DNA of 64,000 nt from Roseovarius bejariae (GCF_009669325.1 NZ_SZWE01000001.1:1679501-1743500); one strand, 5' to 3'; shown: positions 17,770 to 26,875, counted from the first letter of the stretch. Translations and numbers: made by a program. The notes: generated by a model not told the origin, from the sequence alone.

Positions 17770-17819
17770 TGCAAATCATTCGCAATTGACTTGACTTAGT
17801 TGCGAGTCACTCGCATATT
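17770..17819 (+). promoter_or_regulatory. Two Fur/Mur-like operators at the sit promoter
   Basis: TGCAAATCATTCGCA (17770-17784) and the perfect dyad TGCGAGTCACTCGCA (17801-17815) share the pattern TGCRARTCAYTCGCA with centres 31 bp apart. A promoter TTGACT (17791-17796), 17-bp spacer and CATATT (17814-17819) is overlapped by the second site. This fits metal-dependent repression by the alphaproteobacterial Mur/Fur protein, known to control sitABCD. The regulator gene is not in the window. Confidence 0.65.
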
Positions 17820-17853
17820 CGCGGCAATGCAGAAAATCTGTGAGACCGATTCA

Positions 17854-18810
17854 ATGAATCTGACCCGTCGTCACCTTCTGGCCCTTGCCGGCGCAAGCCT
17901 TGTTTCCCGCCCCGCCCTTGCGCAATCGCGCCTGTCGGTCGTTGCCACCACGGGCATGATCGCCGATGCCGCGCGGCGCGTGGGGGGCGAGGCCGTGGAG
18001 GTAAAGGCCCTGATGGGACCGGGGGTAGACCCGCACTCCTACCGCCAGACGCGCAGCGATATCGTGGCCATGACCCGTGCCGACCTTGTTCTGTGGCATG
18101 GGCTGTACCTTGAGGCGCAGATGGAGGAGTTCCTGCTCAAGCTGGGCCGTCGGCGCAACGTGGCGGCCGTGGGCGAGGCGGTGCCGCAGGCCGAGTTGAT
18201 CGGTCACGAGGATTACAGCGGCAAGTTCGACCCCCACGTCTGGATGGTGGCGGATTTGTGGGTGCCCGTGGTGCGCGCGGTGCGCGACGCACTGAGCGAT
18301 ACGGCCCCCGATCGGGCCGGGATGTTCGCCGCCAATGCCGCGCGTTATATCGATGAGATCACCCGGCTGGGTGACTACACGCGCGGCGTATTGCAAACCG
18401 TGCCGCCCCCTGCCCGCGTTCTGCTGACCGCGCATGACGCCTTTGGCTATTTCGGGCGTGCCTATGGCTATGAGGTTCTGGGCATTCAGGGGATTTCCAC
18501 GGAATCCGAGGCGGGGCTGAACCGCATCCGCACGCTGGTTGACCTGCTGGTCGAGCGCAGGATCGGCGCGGTTTTCGTCGAAACCTCGGTCTCGGATCGC
18601 AACATTCGCGCTTTGGTCGAAGGGGCCGCCGCGAAGGGCCACGAGGTGCGCATCGGCGGGGAGTTGTTCTCTGACGCGATGGGCGAGCCGGGGACCTATG
18701 AAGGCACCTATATCGGCATGATCGACCATAACGCCACGGTGATCGCCGCCGCCCTTGGCGGGCAGGTCCCGGCGCGCGGCATGGACGGAAAACTACGGAC
18801 GGGGATGTAA
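17854..18810 (+). CDS. sitA: Manganese/iron ABC transporter, substrate-binding protein
   Basis: Periplasmic cluster A-I metal-binding protein of 318 residues with a signal containing twin arginines (NLTRRHLLALAGASL). Likely metal ligands are His in DPHSY, His in FDPHVWM, Glu in GISTESEAG and Asp in GMIDHN. The His-rich loop typical of zinc-specific ZnuA is absent, which favours Mn(II) or Fe(II). The frame is open from 17800, but the ATG at 17854 begins a normal signal peptide. It heads a four-gene operon behind Mur-like operators. Confidence 0.88.
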   Translation: MNLTRRHLLALAGASLVSRPALAQSRLSVVATTGMIADAARRVGGEAVEVKALMGPGVDPHSYRQTRSDIVAMTRADLVLWHGLYLEAQMEEFLLKLGRRRNVAAVGEAVPQAELIGHEDYSGKFDPHVWMVADLWVPVVRAVRDALSDTAPDRAGMFAANAARYIDEITRLGDYTRGVLQTVPPPARVLLTAHDAFGYFGRAYGYEVLGIQGISTESEAGLNRIRTLVDLLVERRIGAVFVETSVSDRNIRALVEGAAAKGHEVRIGGELFSDAMGEPGTYEGTYIGMIDHNATVIAAALGGQVPARGMDGKLRTGM

Positions 18811-18813
18811 GAC

Positions 18814-19608
18814 ATGGCATTGCGACTGGCCCGCGAGGGCGGACACCCGAAACCGAAAGCCGACCAAAGCCACAGCCCGCTGGCCATTCGTGGCCTGACG
18901 GTCAGCTATGGCGAGAAACCCGCGGTCTTCTCGGTGGACATGACGGTCGAGCCGGGCGCCATGACCGCGATCATCGGCCCCAATGGCGCGGGAAAATCCA
19001 CGCTTTTGAAAGCAACGCTTGGCGTGGTGAGGCCGCTTTCGGGCAATGTCACCTGCTGGGGGGCACCGTTGAACAAGATGCGGGCGCGCATTGCCTATAT
19101 GCCGCAACGCGCCAGTGTCGATTGGGATTTCCCGACACGGGTGATCGACGTGGTGCTGATGGGGATGCAACGCGAGTTGGGCTTGTTGAGGCGGGTGCGC
19201 ACCACGCACCTTGAGCGGGCGATGTCCTGCCTGTCGCGGGTCGGCATGGAGGGTTTTGCCGACCGGCAGATCGGGCAGCTTTCCGGCGGGCAGCAACAGC
19301 GGGTGTTCCTGGCCCGGGCGCTGGCGCAGGAGGCGGACCTTTACCTGCTGGACGAGCCCTTCGCGGGCGTCGATGCGGCCACGGAAAAGGCCATCATCGC
19401 CGTTCTGAAAGACCTCAAGGCCAAGGGCAAGACGGTGGTCGCCGTGCATCACGACCTGTCTACCGTCCGCGATTATTTCGACCGGGTGTTCCTGATCAAT
19501 ACCCACAAGGTGGCCGAGGGGCCGGTGGAAACGACATTCACCGAAGAGACCCTGCAGGCCGCCTATGGCGGGCGGCTTGCCAGCCTGCCCATGGGCGCGG
19601 TGGGCTAG
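18814..19608 (+). CDS. sitB: Manganese/iron ABC transporter, ATP-binding protein
   Basis: ABC ATPase of 264 residues: Walker A IIGPNGAGKSTLL, Q-loop MPQRASVDWDFP, signature LSGGQQQRVFLARAL, Walker B LYLLDEPFAGVD and H-loop VHHDLS. MPQRxxVDWDFP is characteristic of metal-importer ATPases of the Sit/Mnt/Znu type. The N-terminal extension of about 25 residues (GGHPKPKADQSHS) is unusual; a later start is possible. It follows sitA after 3 bases. Confidence 0.9.
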   Translation: MALRLAREGGHPKPKADQSHSPLAIRGLTVSYGEKPAVFSVDMTVEPGAMTAIIGPNGAGKSTLLKATLGVVRPLSGNVTCWGAPLNKMRARIAYMPQRASVDWDFPTRVIDVVLMGMQRELGLLRRVRTTHLERAMSCLSRVGMEGFADRQIGQLSGGQQQRVFLARALAQEADLYLLDEPFAGVDAATEKAIIAVLKDLKAKGKTVVAVHHDLSTVRDYFDRVFLINTHKVAEGPVETTFTEETLQAAYGGRLASLPMGAVG

Positions 19609-19611
19609 GCC

Positions 19612-20811
19612 ATGCTGTGGGAGGCACTGTTCCTGCAACTGGGGTATAACGCCACGCTGGTCACCATCGGCGCGGCCCTGCTGGGCATGGCCGCCGGGGC
19701 GACGGGGGTGTTCCTGTTCCTTGGCAAGCGGGCGCTGGTCAGCGATGCAATCAGCCATGCCACCCTGCCCGGTGTCGGGCTGGCGTTTATCGTGATGGTG
19801 GTTCTGGGCGGCGATGGCCGGGCACTGTTGGGCCTGTTGCTGGGCTCCGCCCTGTCGGCGGGACTTGGCCTGTTGTGCGTCAGTTGGCTGACCCGGGCCA
19901 CACGGCTGAGCGAGGACGCGGCGATCGGGGCGGTTCTGTCGGTGTTCTTCGGGTTCGGGATTGTCCTTTTGACGGTGATCCAATCCATGACCGCGGGGCG
20001 GCAAGCGGGGCTTGAGACCTTCCTTCTGGGGTCGACGGCCGGGATGCTCTGGAACGACGCGGTGATTATCGCGCTGGGCGGCGCGGCTGTTCTGGCGCTT
20101 GTCGTGCTTATGCGCAGGCCGATGGCGGCGGTGGCCTTCGACCCCGAGTATGTCGCCGCAAGCGGTGGCGACGTGCGGCGGATCGAGCTTGCGATGATGG
20201 GGTTGGCCATGGCGATTACGGTGGTGGGCCTGAAGGTGGTGGGCCTGATCCTGATCGTGGCGCTGTTGATCATCCCCGCCGTGGCGGCGCGGTTCTGGAG
20301 CGAACGCGTGGGCCGCGTGGTCTTGATCGCCGGGGCGCTTGGCGGGGCCTCGGGGTGGATTGGCGCGGGGGTGTCTGCGACCGCGCCGAACCTGCCGACC
20401 GGACCGATCATCGTTCTGGTGTCGTTTGCGCTGTTTCTGGTGTCTTTGCTGCTTGCGCCGGGGCGCGGCGTATTGGCCGCCGCCCTGCGGCACCGCCGGT
20501 TTCAGCGGCGGGTACATTTGCGGCAGGGGTTGCTGGCGCTGGCGCAGGGGCAGCCGATTTACGAGGGTTTGACCCTGCGCCTGATGCGCGGAGCGGGGCA
20601 TTTGCGCGCCGATGGGGTGGCCACGGAAACAGGCCGCGCGCAGGCGGCCCGCGCGCTTTTGGATGAACGCCGCTGGCACCTGCTGCGCAGTGATCCGCGG
20701 CACGAGGCGGCGGCGGCGCGCTATGACGGGCTGACGCCGCTGGAGCGGGTGTTGACGCCCGACCAGATCGCCGAGTTGGACCGTGAACTCAGGCCGGAGG
20801 GCATCACATGA
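19612..20811 (+). CDS. sitC: Manganese/iron ABC transporter permease with C-terminal cytoplasmic domain
   Basis: Permease of 399 residues. The first 285 or so hold about 8 membrane segments of the ABC-3 family (SDAISHATLPGVGLAF is the conserved coupling region). The last 110 residues are soluble and contain TLRLMRGAGHLRADGVATETGR and a DtxR-like helical tail, as in TroC-type permeases fused to a repressor-like domain. This may sense metal inside the cell. It overlaps sitD by 4 bases (ATGA). Confidence 0.87.
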   Translation: MLWEALFLQLGYNATLVTIGAALLGMAAGATGVFLFLGKRALVSDAISHATLPGVGLAFIVMVVLGGDGRALLGLLLGSALSAGLGLLCVSWLTRATRLSEDAAIGAVLSVFFGFGIVLLTVIQSMTAGRQAGLETFLLGSTAGMLWNDAVIIALGGAAVLALVVLMRRPMAAVAFDPEYVAASGGDVRRIELAMMGLAMAITVVGLKVVGLILIVALLIIPAVAARFWSERVGRVVLIAGALGGASGWIGAGVSATAPNLPTGPIIVLVSFALFLVSLLLAPGRGVLAAALRHRRFQRRVHLRQGLLALAQGQPIYEGLTLRLMRGAGHLRADGVATETGRAQAARALLDERRWHLLRSDPRHEAAAARYDGLTPLERVLTPDQIAELDRELRPEGIT

Positions 20812-21737
20812 TGGGCGAAGAATTCGTCGCACTTTCACTGCCGCCGATCCTGATCGGCATCTGTGCCGCCGTGGCCTGTGCCCTGCCGGGGAATTTCCTG
20901 TTGCTGCGGCGGCAGGCGCTGATCGGCGATGCCATATCGCACGTGGTTCTGCCGGGGATCGTGGGGGCCTTTCTGCTGACCGGCATGATCGCCGCCCTGC
21001 CGATGATGCTGGGCGCGGGAGCGGCGGCCCTGGTGGCTGTCGCGCTGATCGAGGTGATCCGCCGACTGGGCAAGATCGAGCCGGGGGCAGCGATGGGCGT
21101 TGTCTTTACCGCGATGTTCGCCGGTGGTGTTCTGCTGTTGGAGCAATCGGATACGTCGGATGTGCATCTGGATGTGCAGCACGCGCTTTACGGCAACCTG
21201 GAAAGCCTGATCTGGCTGGATGCCTTCGGCTGGTCGTCGCTGTTCGAATGGGAGGCCCTGACGGGGCTGCCCCCCGAGTTACCGCGCATGGCGGCGACCT
21301 TGCTGTTTGTCAGCGGGTTTACGTGGGTCTTCTGGCGGCCCCTGAAAATCAGCAGCTTCGACGAGGGGTTCGCCCGCACCGTGGGCCTGCCCACCGGGGT
21401 CTTGGGCCTGTCGCTGGTGGTCGTCGCGGCGATTGCGGCGGTGGCGGCCTTTGATGCTGTGGGGTCGATCATCGTGATCGCGATGTTCATCTGCCCCCCC
21501 GCCGCCGCGCGGCTGATGACCAACCGGCTAGAGGCGCAGGTGGCGTGGAGCGTGGGGTTTGCCGTGATCTCGGCGATCCTGGGCTATGTATTGGCGGGCT
21601 ATGGGCCGCTCTGGCTGGGCTTTGACGATGCGGTGAGCGCGGCGGGGATGATTGCCACGGTGTCGGGCGTGATCCTTGCGCTGGCCGCGGTTTTCGGGCC
21701 AGAGCGCGCGCCGATGAGGGCACCCGCCGAGGGCTAG
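20808..21737 (+). CDS. sitD: Manganese/iron ABC transporter, second permease
   Basis: ABC-3 family permease of 309 residues with about 8-9 hydrophobic segments. The conserved GDAISHVVLPGIVGAF coupling region and the C-terminal DAVGSIIVIAMFICPPAAARL block are both present. It lacks the soluble tail of SitC. The two permeases form the heterodimeric channel. The stop codon shares CTAG with the stop of the convergent hydrolase gene. Confidence 0.9.
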   Translation: MMGEEFVALSLPPILIGICAAVACALPGNFLLLRRQALIGDAISHVVLPGIVGAFLLTGMIAALPMMLGAGAAALVAVALIEVIRRLGKIEPGAAMGVVFTAMFAGGVLLLEQSDTSDVHLDVQHALYGNLESLIWLDAFGWSSLFEWEALTGLPPELPRMAATLLFVSGFTWVFWRPLKISSFDEGFARTVGLPTGVLGLSLVVVAAIAAVAAFDAVGSIIVIAMFICPPAAARLMTNRLEAQVAWSVGFAVISAILGYVLAGYGPLWLGFDDAVSAAGMIATVSGVILALAAVFGPERAPMRAPAEG

Positions 21738-22525
21738 GTGCAGATGTGCCCGACCATGGCGCTTTCGGGGTCTTGCAGCGCGTCTATAACATCGAAGTGG
21801 TGCCTGCCGGGGGCGATGTGCAGGGCCGCGTTCCACGCCTCGGACAGCCATTTCGCCTGATCGAGGAACACGGGGCGTTCCTGTGCGCCGACCCAGACAT
21901 GCACCGGCACCGGCGAAGGTGTCATCAACACCGGGCTTTCCGAAACCGCCGCTGCAAGGTCCATCCCGAAGTGATCGTTCATCGAGGTTTCCAGAAGCGG
22001 GCGCAGGTCGGCCACGGGAGAGATCGGCACAACCGAGGCAAGACGCGCCGCGATATCCTCGGGCAGGACGCCCGGCACCGCCATCCGCGCCACCAGATGC
22101 CCCCCGGCGGAGTGCCCCGTCAAGGCAATCGGCCCTTTGACCTGCTGCGCGGCAAGGCCGACTGCCGTGGCAATCTGCCCGGTGATCTGCGCAATCGTCA
22201 CATCGGGGCACAGGTCATACGACGGTATCGCCACGGCCCATCCCCGCGCCAGCGGACCGGCGGCAAAATGCGACCAGTAGGACTTGTCGAACCGTAGCCA
22301 ATAGCCTCCGTGCACAAAGACGCAGAGCCCCCTGATCGGCCCATCGGGCAGGAACAGATCCATCACCTGCCGCGCACTGTCGCCATAAGACAGGCCCAGC
22401 CGCGCGCGCCCCTCATCCTCAAGCTCTTTGCGAAACTCCGCCGCCAACCGCGCCCAGCGCGGCGGGTAGTCATCCGCGCCGGGGATATGGGCGGCATTGG
22501 CATAGGCGTCATCCAGCGGTTTCAT
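21734..22525 (-). CDS. Alpha/beta hydrolase, kynurenine-formamidase-like
   Basis: Serine hydrolase of 263 residues. HGGYW (in VFVHGGYWLRF) is the oxyanion motif of the KynB/esterase branch, and the nucleophile Ser lies in LTGHSAGGHL. A C-terminal His in GRHHFDVID completes the triad, with an Asp nearby. It resembles arylformamidases of tryptophan breakdown, but no other kynurenine gene is adjacent, so a general esterase role is equally possible. GGAAGG favours the ATG at 22525; the ATG 6 bases upstream is an alternative. Confidence 0.8.
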   Translation of the reverse strand: MKPLDDAYANAAHIPGADDYPPRWARLAAEFRKELEDEGRARLGLSYGDSARQVMDLFLPDGPIRGLCVFVHGGYWLRFDKSYWSHFAAGPLARGWAVAIPSYDLCPDVTIAQITGQIATAVGLAAQQVKGPIALTGHSAGGHLVARMAVPGVLPEDIAARLASVVPISPVADLRPLLETSMNDHFGMDLAAAVSESPVLMTPSPVPVHVWVGAQERPVFLDQAKWLSEAWNAALHIAPGRHHFDVIDALQDPESAMVGHICT

Positions 22526-22627
22526 CGTCATCCCTTCCATTGCCTCGCACAATATCCTAGGTCTCTGGGCAAGACGCGCGCAAGGTGCTTTGCCATTGCG
22601 CAATCAGGACAAAGGGAGAGAGACGCC

Positions 22628-24100
22628 ATGACCACGACCAATCTGAAATCGCTTTTGAAAGACCCCAGCCTTCTGGCCGAACAGGCCTATCTGGCGGGCG
22701 ATTGGGTGGATGGCGACGAGGGCACCTTCGAGGTGACCAACCCCGCCCGCGGCGATGTGATCGCCCATGTCGCCGACCTGAGCCGCGCGCAGGTGTCCAA
22801 GGCCATCGCCGATGCCGAAGCGGCCCAGAAGGATTGGGCCACATGGACCGGCAAGGAACGTGCCGCCGTACTGCGCAAGTGGTTCGACCTGATGATGGAA
22901 AATCAGGACGATCTGGCCATCATCCTGACCGCCGAGCAAGGCAAGCCTCTGGCCGAGGCCATGGGCGAGATCGCCTATGGCGCCAGTTTCGTGGAATTTT
23001 TCGCCGAAGAAGCCAAGCGCGTTTACGGTGAAACCATCCCCGGCCACCAGCGGGACAAGCGGATCACCGTGCTGAAACAACCCATCGGGGTGGCCGCCTC
23101 GATCACGCCGTGGAACTTTCCCAACGCGATGATTACCCGCAAGGCGGCCCCGGCGCTGGCGGCGGGCTGTGCCTTTGTGGCGCGGCCTGCGGAACTGACG
23201 CCGCTGTCGGCCACGGCCATGGCCGTGCTGGCCGAGCGGGCGGGCATTCCCAAGGGGGTTTTCTCGGTCGTGACCACGACCAATGCCTCGGACACGGGCA
23301 AGGAATTCTGCGAAAACCCCATCGTGCGCAAACTCACCTTCACCGGCTCGACCAACGTGGGGCGCATCCTGCTGCGTCAGGCCGCCGATCAGGTAATGAA
23401 ATGTTCGATGGAACTGGGCGGCAACGCGCCCTTCATCGTGTTTGACGATGCCGACCTCGACGCCGCCGTGGAAGGCGCCATCATGTGCAAGTTCCGCAAC
23501 AACGGGCAGACCTGCGTCTGTGCCAACCGTATCTACGTTCAGGCGGGCGTTTACGATGCCTTCGCCGAGAAACTGAAGGCGGCGGTTGAAAAGCTGAAGA
23601 TGGGCGATGGCATGGACGACGGCGTGGCGCTTGGGCCGCTGATCAACGCGCAGGCCATCGAAAAGGTCCAGAATCATATCGCCGATGCCAAGGCCAAGGG
23701 CGCGAACGTGATCCTTGGCGATACCGAGGCGCCGCAGGGTCCGGGTTATTTCATTCCACCCACCATCGTCACCGGGGCGACCAAGGAAATGCTGTTTTCC
23801 ACCGATGAAACCTTTGGTCCGCTGGCGCCCCTGTTCAAGTTCGAGGACGAGGACGAGGTGATCGACCTGGCCAATGACACGATCTTTGGTTTGGCGAGCT
23901 ATTTCTATGCCAAGGACCTGAGCCGCGTTTACAAGGTGGCCGAGGCGCTGGAATACGGGATCGTGGGGGTGAACACCGGCATCATCTCGACCGAGGTGGC
24001 CCCCTTTGGCGGGATCAAGCAATCGGGCCTTGGCCGTGAAGGCAGCCACCACGGGATCGAGGAATTCATGGAGATGAAATACGTCTGCATGAGCGTGTGA
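22628..24100 (+). CDS. gabD: NAD(P)-dependent succinate-semialdehyde dehydrogenase
   Basis: Aldehyde dehydrogenase of 490 residues oxidising succinate semialdehyde to succinate at the end of GABA or 4-hydroxybutyrate catabolism. Catalytic Cys is in NNGQTCVCANR, the general base Glu in MELGGNAPF and the nucleotide loop in FTGSTNVGR. PWNFPNAMITRK and the C-terminal PFGGIKQSGLGREG match the GabD group. At the usual KPSE position it reads FVARPAELTP, replacing the lysine with arginine. An AAAGGGAGAGAG stretch precedes the ATG. A terminator follows. Confidence 0.88.
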   Translation: MTTTNLKSLLKDPSLLAEQAYLAGDWVDGDEGTFEVTNPARGDVIAHVADLSRAQVSKAIADAEAAQKDWATWTGKERAAVLRKWFDLMMENQDDLAIILTAEQGKPLAEAMGEIAYGASFVEFFAEEAKRVYGETIPGHQRDKRITVLKQPIGVAASITPWNFPNAMITRKAAPALAAGCAFVARPAELTPLSATAMAVLAERAGIPKGVFSVVTTTNASDTGKEFCENPIVRKLTFTGSTNVGRILLRQAADQVMKCSMELGGNAPFIVFDDADLDAAVEGAIMCKFRNNGQTCVCANRIYVQAGVYDAFAEKLKAAVEKLKMGDGMDDGVALGPLINAQAIEKVQNHIADAKAKGANVILGDTEAPQGPGYFIPPTIVTGATKEMLFSTDETFGPLAPLFKFEDEDEVIDLANDTIFGLASYFYAKDLSRVYKVAEALEYGIVGVNTGIISTEVAPFGGIKQSGLGREGSHHGIEEFMEMKYVCMSV

Positions 24101-24131
24101 GCGGCTCGCCTTTCAACTTTGACCAAACACG

Positions 24132-24165
24132 CCGCGCGTCCTGACCACAGGGCGCGCGGTTTTTT
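24132..24165 (+). terminator. Intrinsic terminator of gabD
   Basis: CCGCGCGTCCTG and CAGGGCGCGCGG form a 12-bp stem with one imperfect pair and a 4-nt loop, directly followed by six T residues. This is the most canonical terminator in the window. Confidence 0.88.
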
Positions 24166-24248
24166 GCGCGAATGAATCCTGTGCGTTTCAATTCACGGGT
24201 CAGCCCCCCTATATTCACCGCAGCACAACCCGTACCGGAGGTGGTTTC

Positions 24249-25481
24249 ATGTTGCGTATCTTCCTGTCTGCGGCCTTGGGCCTTGCCGCGGCATTTCCTG
24301 CCCTCGCCAGTGACGACACGCGCCAGATCAGTGGCGCGTTGACCTATAAGGCCAATATCGCCCTGCCGCCGGAGGCCGAGGTGACCATCGAGGCGATGGG
24401 CCTGTTCAACACGGTTCTGGACAGGGCGCAGTTTGCCACCGAGGCCAAGCAGGTGCCGTTTGATTTTTCCCTGACGGTGCCCAAGGGGATCGGCGGGCAG
24501 GTCAGCGCGGTGATCCGCAGCCATGGGGCGACGGGTTGGATCGTGCAGGATATTCCCTTTGCCGCCGGAGAGGATAACGTGGATCTGGGACCACTGTGGA
24601 TGGACCCGATGACGCCCCTCGCCTTTGCCACGCGCCTTGACTGTGGGGGCAAGGAGGTTTCCTTCGGTGTTCTGGACGACCGGGCCACCCTGCGGATCGA
24701 CGGGCAGGACCATTCCATGACGCAGAAGGTTTCCGCCTCGGGCGCGCGCTATGTCGGTGGCCCCGGGGATGGCATCGAATTCTGGTCGAAAGGCGATACC
24801 GCGATGTTGACGGTTTCGGGGCAGGCGTACCCCGAATGCACGCCTATGGAAGATGGCCCCGCCCCCTACCGGGCGCGCGGGAACGAACCGGGCTGGTACG
24901 TGGACATCGGCGAAGACGAGGTCGAGGTGGTCGCGCAATATGGCGAGATGACCAAGCGCGCGCCCCGCCCCGAGGTGGCGGTTAAAGATGGCGGCTATGT
25001 CTTCGATATGCCCGAGATTGCCACCCGCCTGCGGATCGAAGACGGGCTGTGTCATGATGACATGAGCGGGATGCCCTATCCACACCGCGCGGTTCTGACG
25101 CTGGATGGCGCGGACTATCGCGGTTGTGCCGGCAACCCCCAAGACCTTCTGGCTGGTGCAGAGTGGCGGATCGAGGATGTCATGGGCGGTGGCGTGATCG
25201 ACGCCGCCGAGGTGACGATCGCCTTTGACGGCAAGGGGCGCGTCAGTGGGCGGGCCGCCTGCAATCGGTATTTCGGCGGTTATGAGCTGACCGGCGAGGG
25301 CGTATCCCTTGGACAGATGGCTTCGACCCAGATGGCCTGTGCCCCGGCCCTGATGAACCTTGAGCGCAAGATGCTGGATGCCCTGAGCCAGGTACGGCGG
25401 TTCGACTTCGATGAGACCGGGGCGCTCATGCTGATCGGCGGGCCAGAGGGCAAGGCGCTTTTGACCGCGCGGCGGCCCTAG
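24249..25481 (+). CDS. Periplasmic four-domain protein (YbaY, MliC, COG3650, META)
   Basis: Exported 410-residue protein with a signal peptide ending LASDD. Domains read in order: YbaY-like beta-sandwich (about 25-120, LTYKANIALPPEA), a MliC-like C-type lysozyme inhibitor domain (about 133-198, CGGKEVSFGV...AYPEC), a COG3650-like region (about 210-300, RGNEPGWYVDIG) and a C-terminal META domain (about 303-405, GRAACNRYFGGYEL, MASTQMACAP). Family knowledge suggests an envelope stress or lysozyme-defence protein. The signal has no lipobox Cys. It is read from its own transcript after the gabD terminator. Confidence 0.75.
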   Translation: MLRIFLSAALGLAAAFPALASDDTRQISGALTYKANIALPPEAEVTIEAMGLFNTVLDRAQFATEAKQVPFDFSLTVPKGIGGQVSAVIRSHGATGWIVQDIPFAAGEDNVDLGPLWMDPMTPLAFATRLDCGGKEVSFGVLDDRATLRIDGQDHSMTQKVSASGARYVGGPGDGIEFWSKGDTAMLTVSGQAYPECTPMEDGPAPYRARGNEPGWYVDIGEDEVEVVAQYGEMTKRAPRPEVAVKDGGYVFDMPEIATRLRIEDGLCHDDMSGMPYPHRAVLTLDGADYRGCAGNPQDLLAGAEWRIEDVMGGGVIDAAEVTIAFDGKGRVSGRAACNRYFGGYELTGEGVSLGQMASTQMACAPALMNLERKMLDALSQVRRFDFDETGALMLIGGPEGKALLTARRP

Positions 25482-26221
25482 GCGATCCAGCCAAGGCCGT
25501 CTTCGGTGCGGGTTCGCGGGTGGTATTCGCCGCTGACCCAGCCTTGGTAACCGTCTTTGCCAAGCCGTGCGAAAAAGCCGGAATAGTCGATTTCGCCGCC
25601 CATGGGTTCATGCCTGCCGGGGTAGCCTGCCACCTGCACATGGGCGGCGCGGTGGCCGTGCCTGGCCCATGTGCCCATGACGTCGCCGGTGATGCGATGG
25701 GCGTGGTAGGCATCGAATTGCAGGGCGAGGGTTGGGGCGTTGAGGGTGTCCAGAATGCCGGCGGCCTGATCGAAGTCACACAGGAAATAGCCGGGGATGT
25801 CATGGGGGTTGATCGGCTCGATCGTCAGGGGGCGGGTGCCCGCCTGCCCCACCGCCCAGCTTAGGTTTTCAAGAAAGGTGTCATGCGCCTTCGGCCCCTC
25901 GGCCAGCCCGGCCATGACGTGGATACGGGCGGCATTGATCGTTTCAGCCATCTCCAATGCCTGTAGGAACTCGCCCCGGAATCGCGCCTCCTGCCCCGGC
26001 AAGGCCGCCACGCCGCGCCCGCCGCTGTCCCAGTCAAGGGCAGGCGTGTTGATGAGGACCACGGGCAGACCGGCCCCCTCAAGCGCCTTTGGCCAGTCGG
26101 GGGAGGTATAGGGAAAGAGCACCTCGACCCCCTGAAACCCGGCCTCACGCGCGGCAATGGCCCGCTCGGCCACAGACCGCTCGGAAAAGAGCAGCGTCAG
26201 GTTGGCGGCGAAGCGGGGCAC
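25478..26221 (-). CDS. hyi: Hydroxypyruvate isomerase family protein
   Basis: TIM-barrel sugar isomerase-like protein of 247 residues, interconverting hydroxypyruvate and tartronate semialdehyde in glyoxylate metabolism. Conserved residues include Glu in LTIEPINPHDIPGYF, the metal-site block LALQFDAYHAHRI and the second Glu region of WVSGEYHPR. The N-terminus MPRFAANLTLLF is typical of Hyi. The end overlaps the upstream convergent gene through a shared CTAG. The DUF1285 gene lies 6 bases upstream on the same strand. Confidence 0.88.
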   Translation of the reverse strand: MPRFAANLTLLFSERSVAERAIAAREAGFQGVEVLFPYTSPDWPKALEGAGLPVVLINTPALDWDSGGRGVAALPGQEARFRGEFLQALEMAETINAARIHVMAGLAEGPKAHDTFLENLSWAVGQAGTRPLTIEPINPHDIPGYFLCDFDQAAGILDTLNAPTLALQFDAYHAHRITGDVMGTWARHGHRAAHVQVAGYPGRHEPMGGEIDYSGFFARLGKDGYQGWVSGEYHPRTRTEDGLGWIA

Positions 26222-26227
26222 CGGGCG

Positions 26228-26806
26228 TTAATCGGGCAGGTCGGAGGAGGGGATGATGCGAAAGAATTCGCCCCCCGACCAGAGGCCGAACCACCCTTCC
26301 ACGTGCGCGCCTATATCCACCAGCCGGTAAAAGCTTTTGCGGTCGATGAGCGCCTCAAGATTGTCGCGGACGAGGACATAGGGGGAGGGCTCCCCCGTCT
26401 GGGCATCCCGCTCCACGCGAATCGGGTTGTCCGGCCCTGCGACCATACGGTCGCCGACGTTGGTCTCGAACACCAGTTCCTGTGCCTGCCCCTCGCCTTC
26501 TGCCTCGAAATCCACGGCGACAAAGGGCGCGTCATCGACGGTGATTCCCACCTTCTCGACCGGCGTGACGAGGAAATACTTGTCGTCATCCTTCCGCAGA
26601 ATGGTGGAAAACAGGCGCACAAGCTCGGGCCGTCCAATCGGTGTGCCAAGGTAAAACCACGTGCCATCCCGCGCGATACGCATGTCCAGATCGCCGCAAA
26701 ACGGGGGGTTCCACTGATGTACGGGCGGCAGGCCCTTGCCCTGGGCGGCGCGGGCAGCCTCGGCGAGGCTTTCGGCTGACGGGGTCGTGATCGAGTCGTT
26801 GCTCAT
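26228..26806 (-). CDS. DUF1285 domain protein
   Basis: Soluble 192-residue protein. The block [18 protein letters not shown] then [23 protein letters not shown] defines DUF1285, found widely in proteobacteria without a proven function. Several in-frame ATGs exist (26806, 26818, 26824, 26842); none has a clear Shine-Dalgarno, so the start is uncertain by about 12 codons. It is divergent from moxR and probably co-transcribed with hyi. Confidence 0.8.
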   Translation of the reverse strand: MSNDSITTPSAESLAEAARAAQGKGLPPVHQWNPPFCGDLDMRIARDGTWFYLGTPIGRPELVRLFSTILRKDDDKYFLVTPVEKVGITVDDAPFVAVDFEAEGEGQAQELVFETNVGDRMVAGPDNPIRVERDAQTGEPSPYVLVRDNLEALIDRKSFYRLVDIGAHVEGWFGLWSGGEFFRIIPSSDLPD

Positions 26807-26875
26807 TGCTTTTGCCATTTCCATCTCGCGCGATACACTCATAGGGAAGGATATAGATTGCAGGAGGGTTTTGCC

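Noticed and set aside
18793..20838. 681-codon minus-strand ORF opposite sitBC
   Set aside because: Antisense shadow: Arg/Gln/His/Pro-rich, no motifs, while the plus strand has complete ABC ATPase and permease signatures.
22604..24052. 482-codon minus-strand ORF opposite gabD
   Set aside because: Antisense to a full aldehyde dehydrogenase; Gly/His/Gln-rich without known domain.
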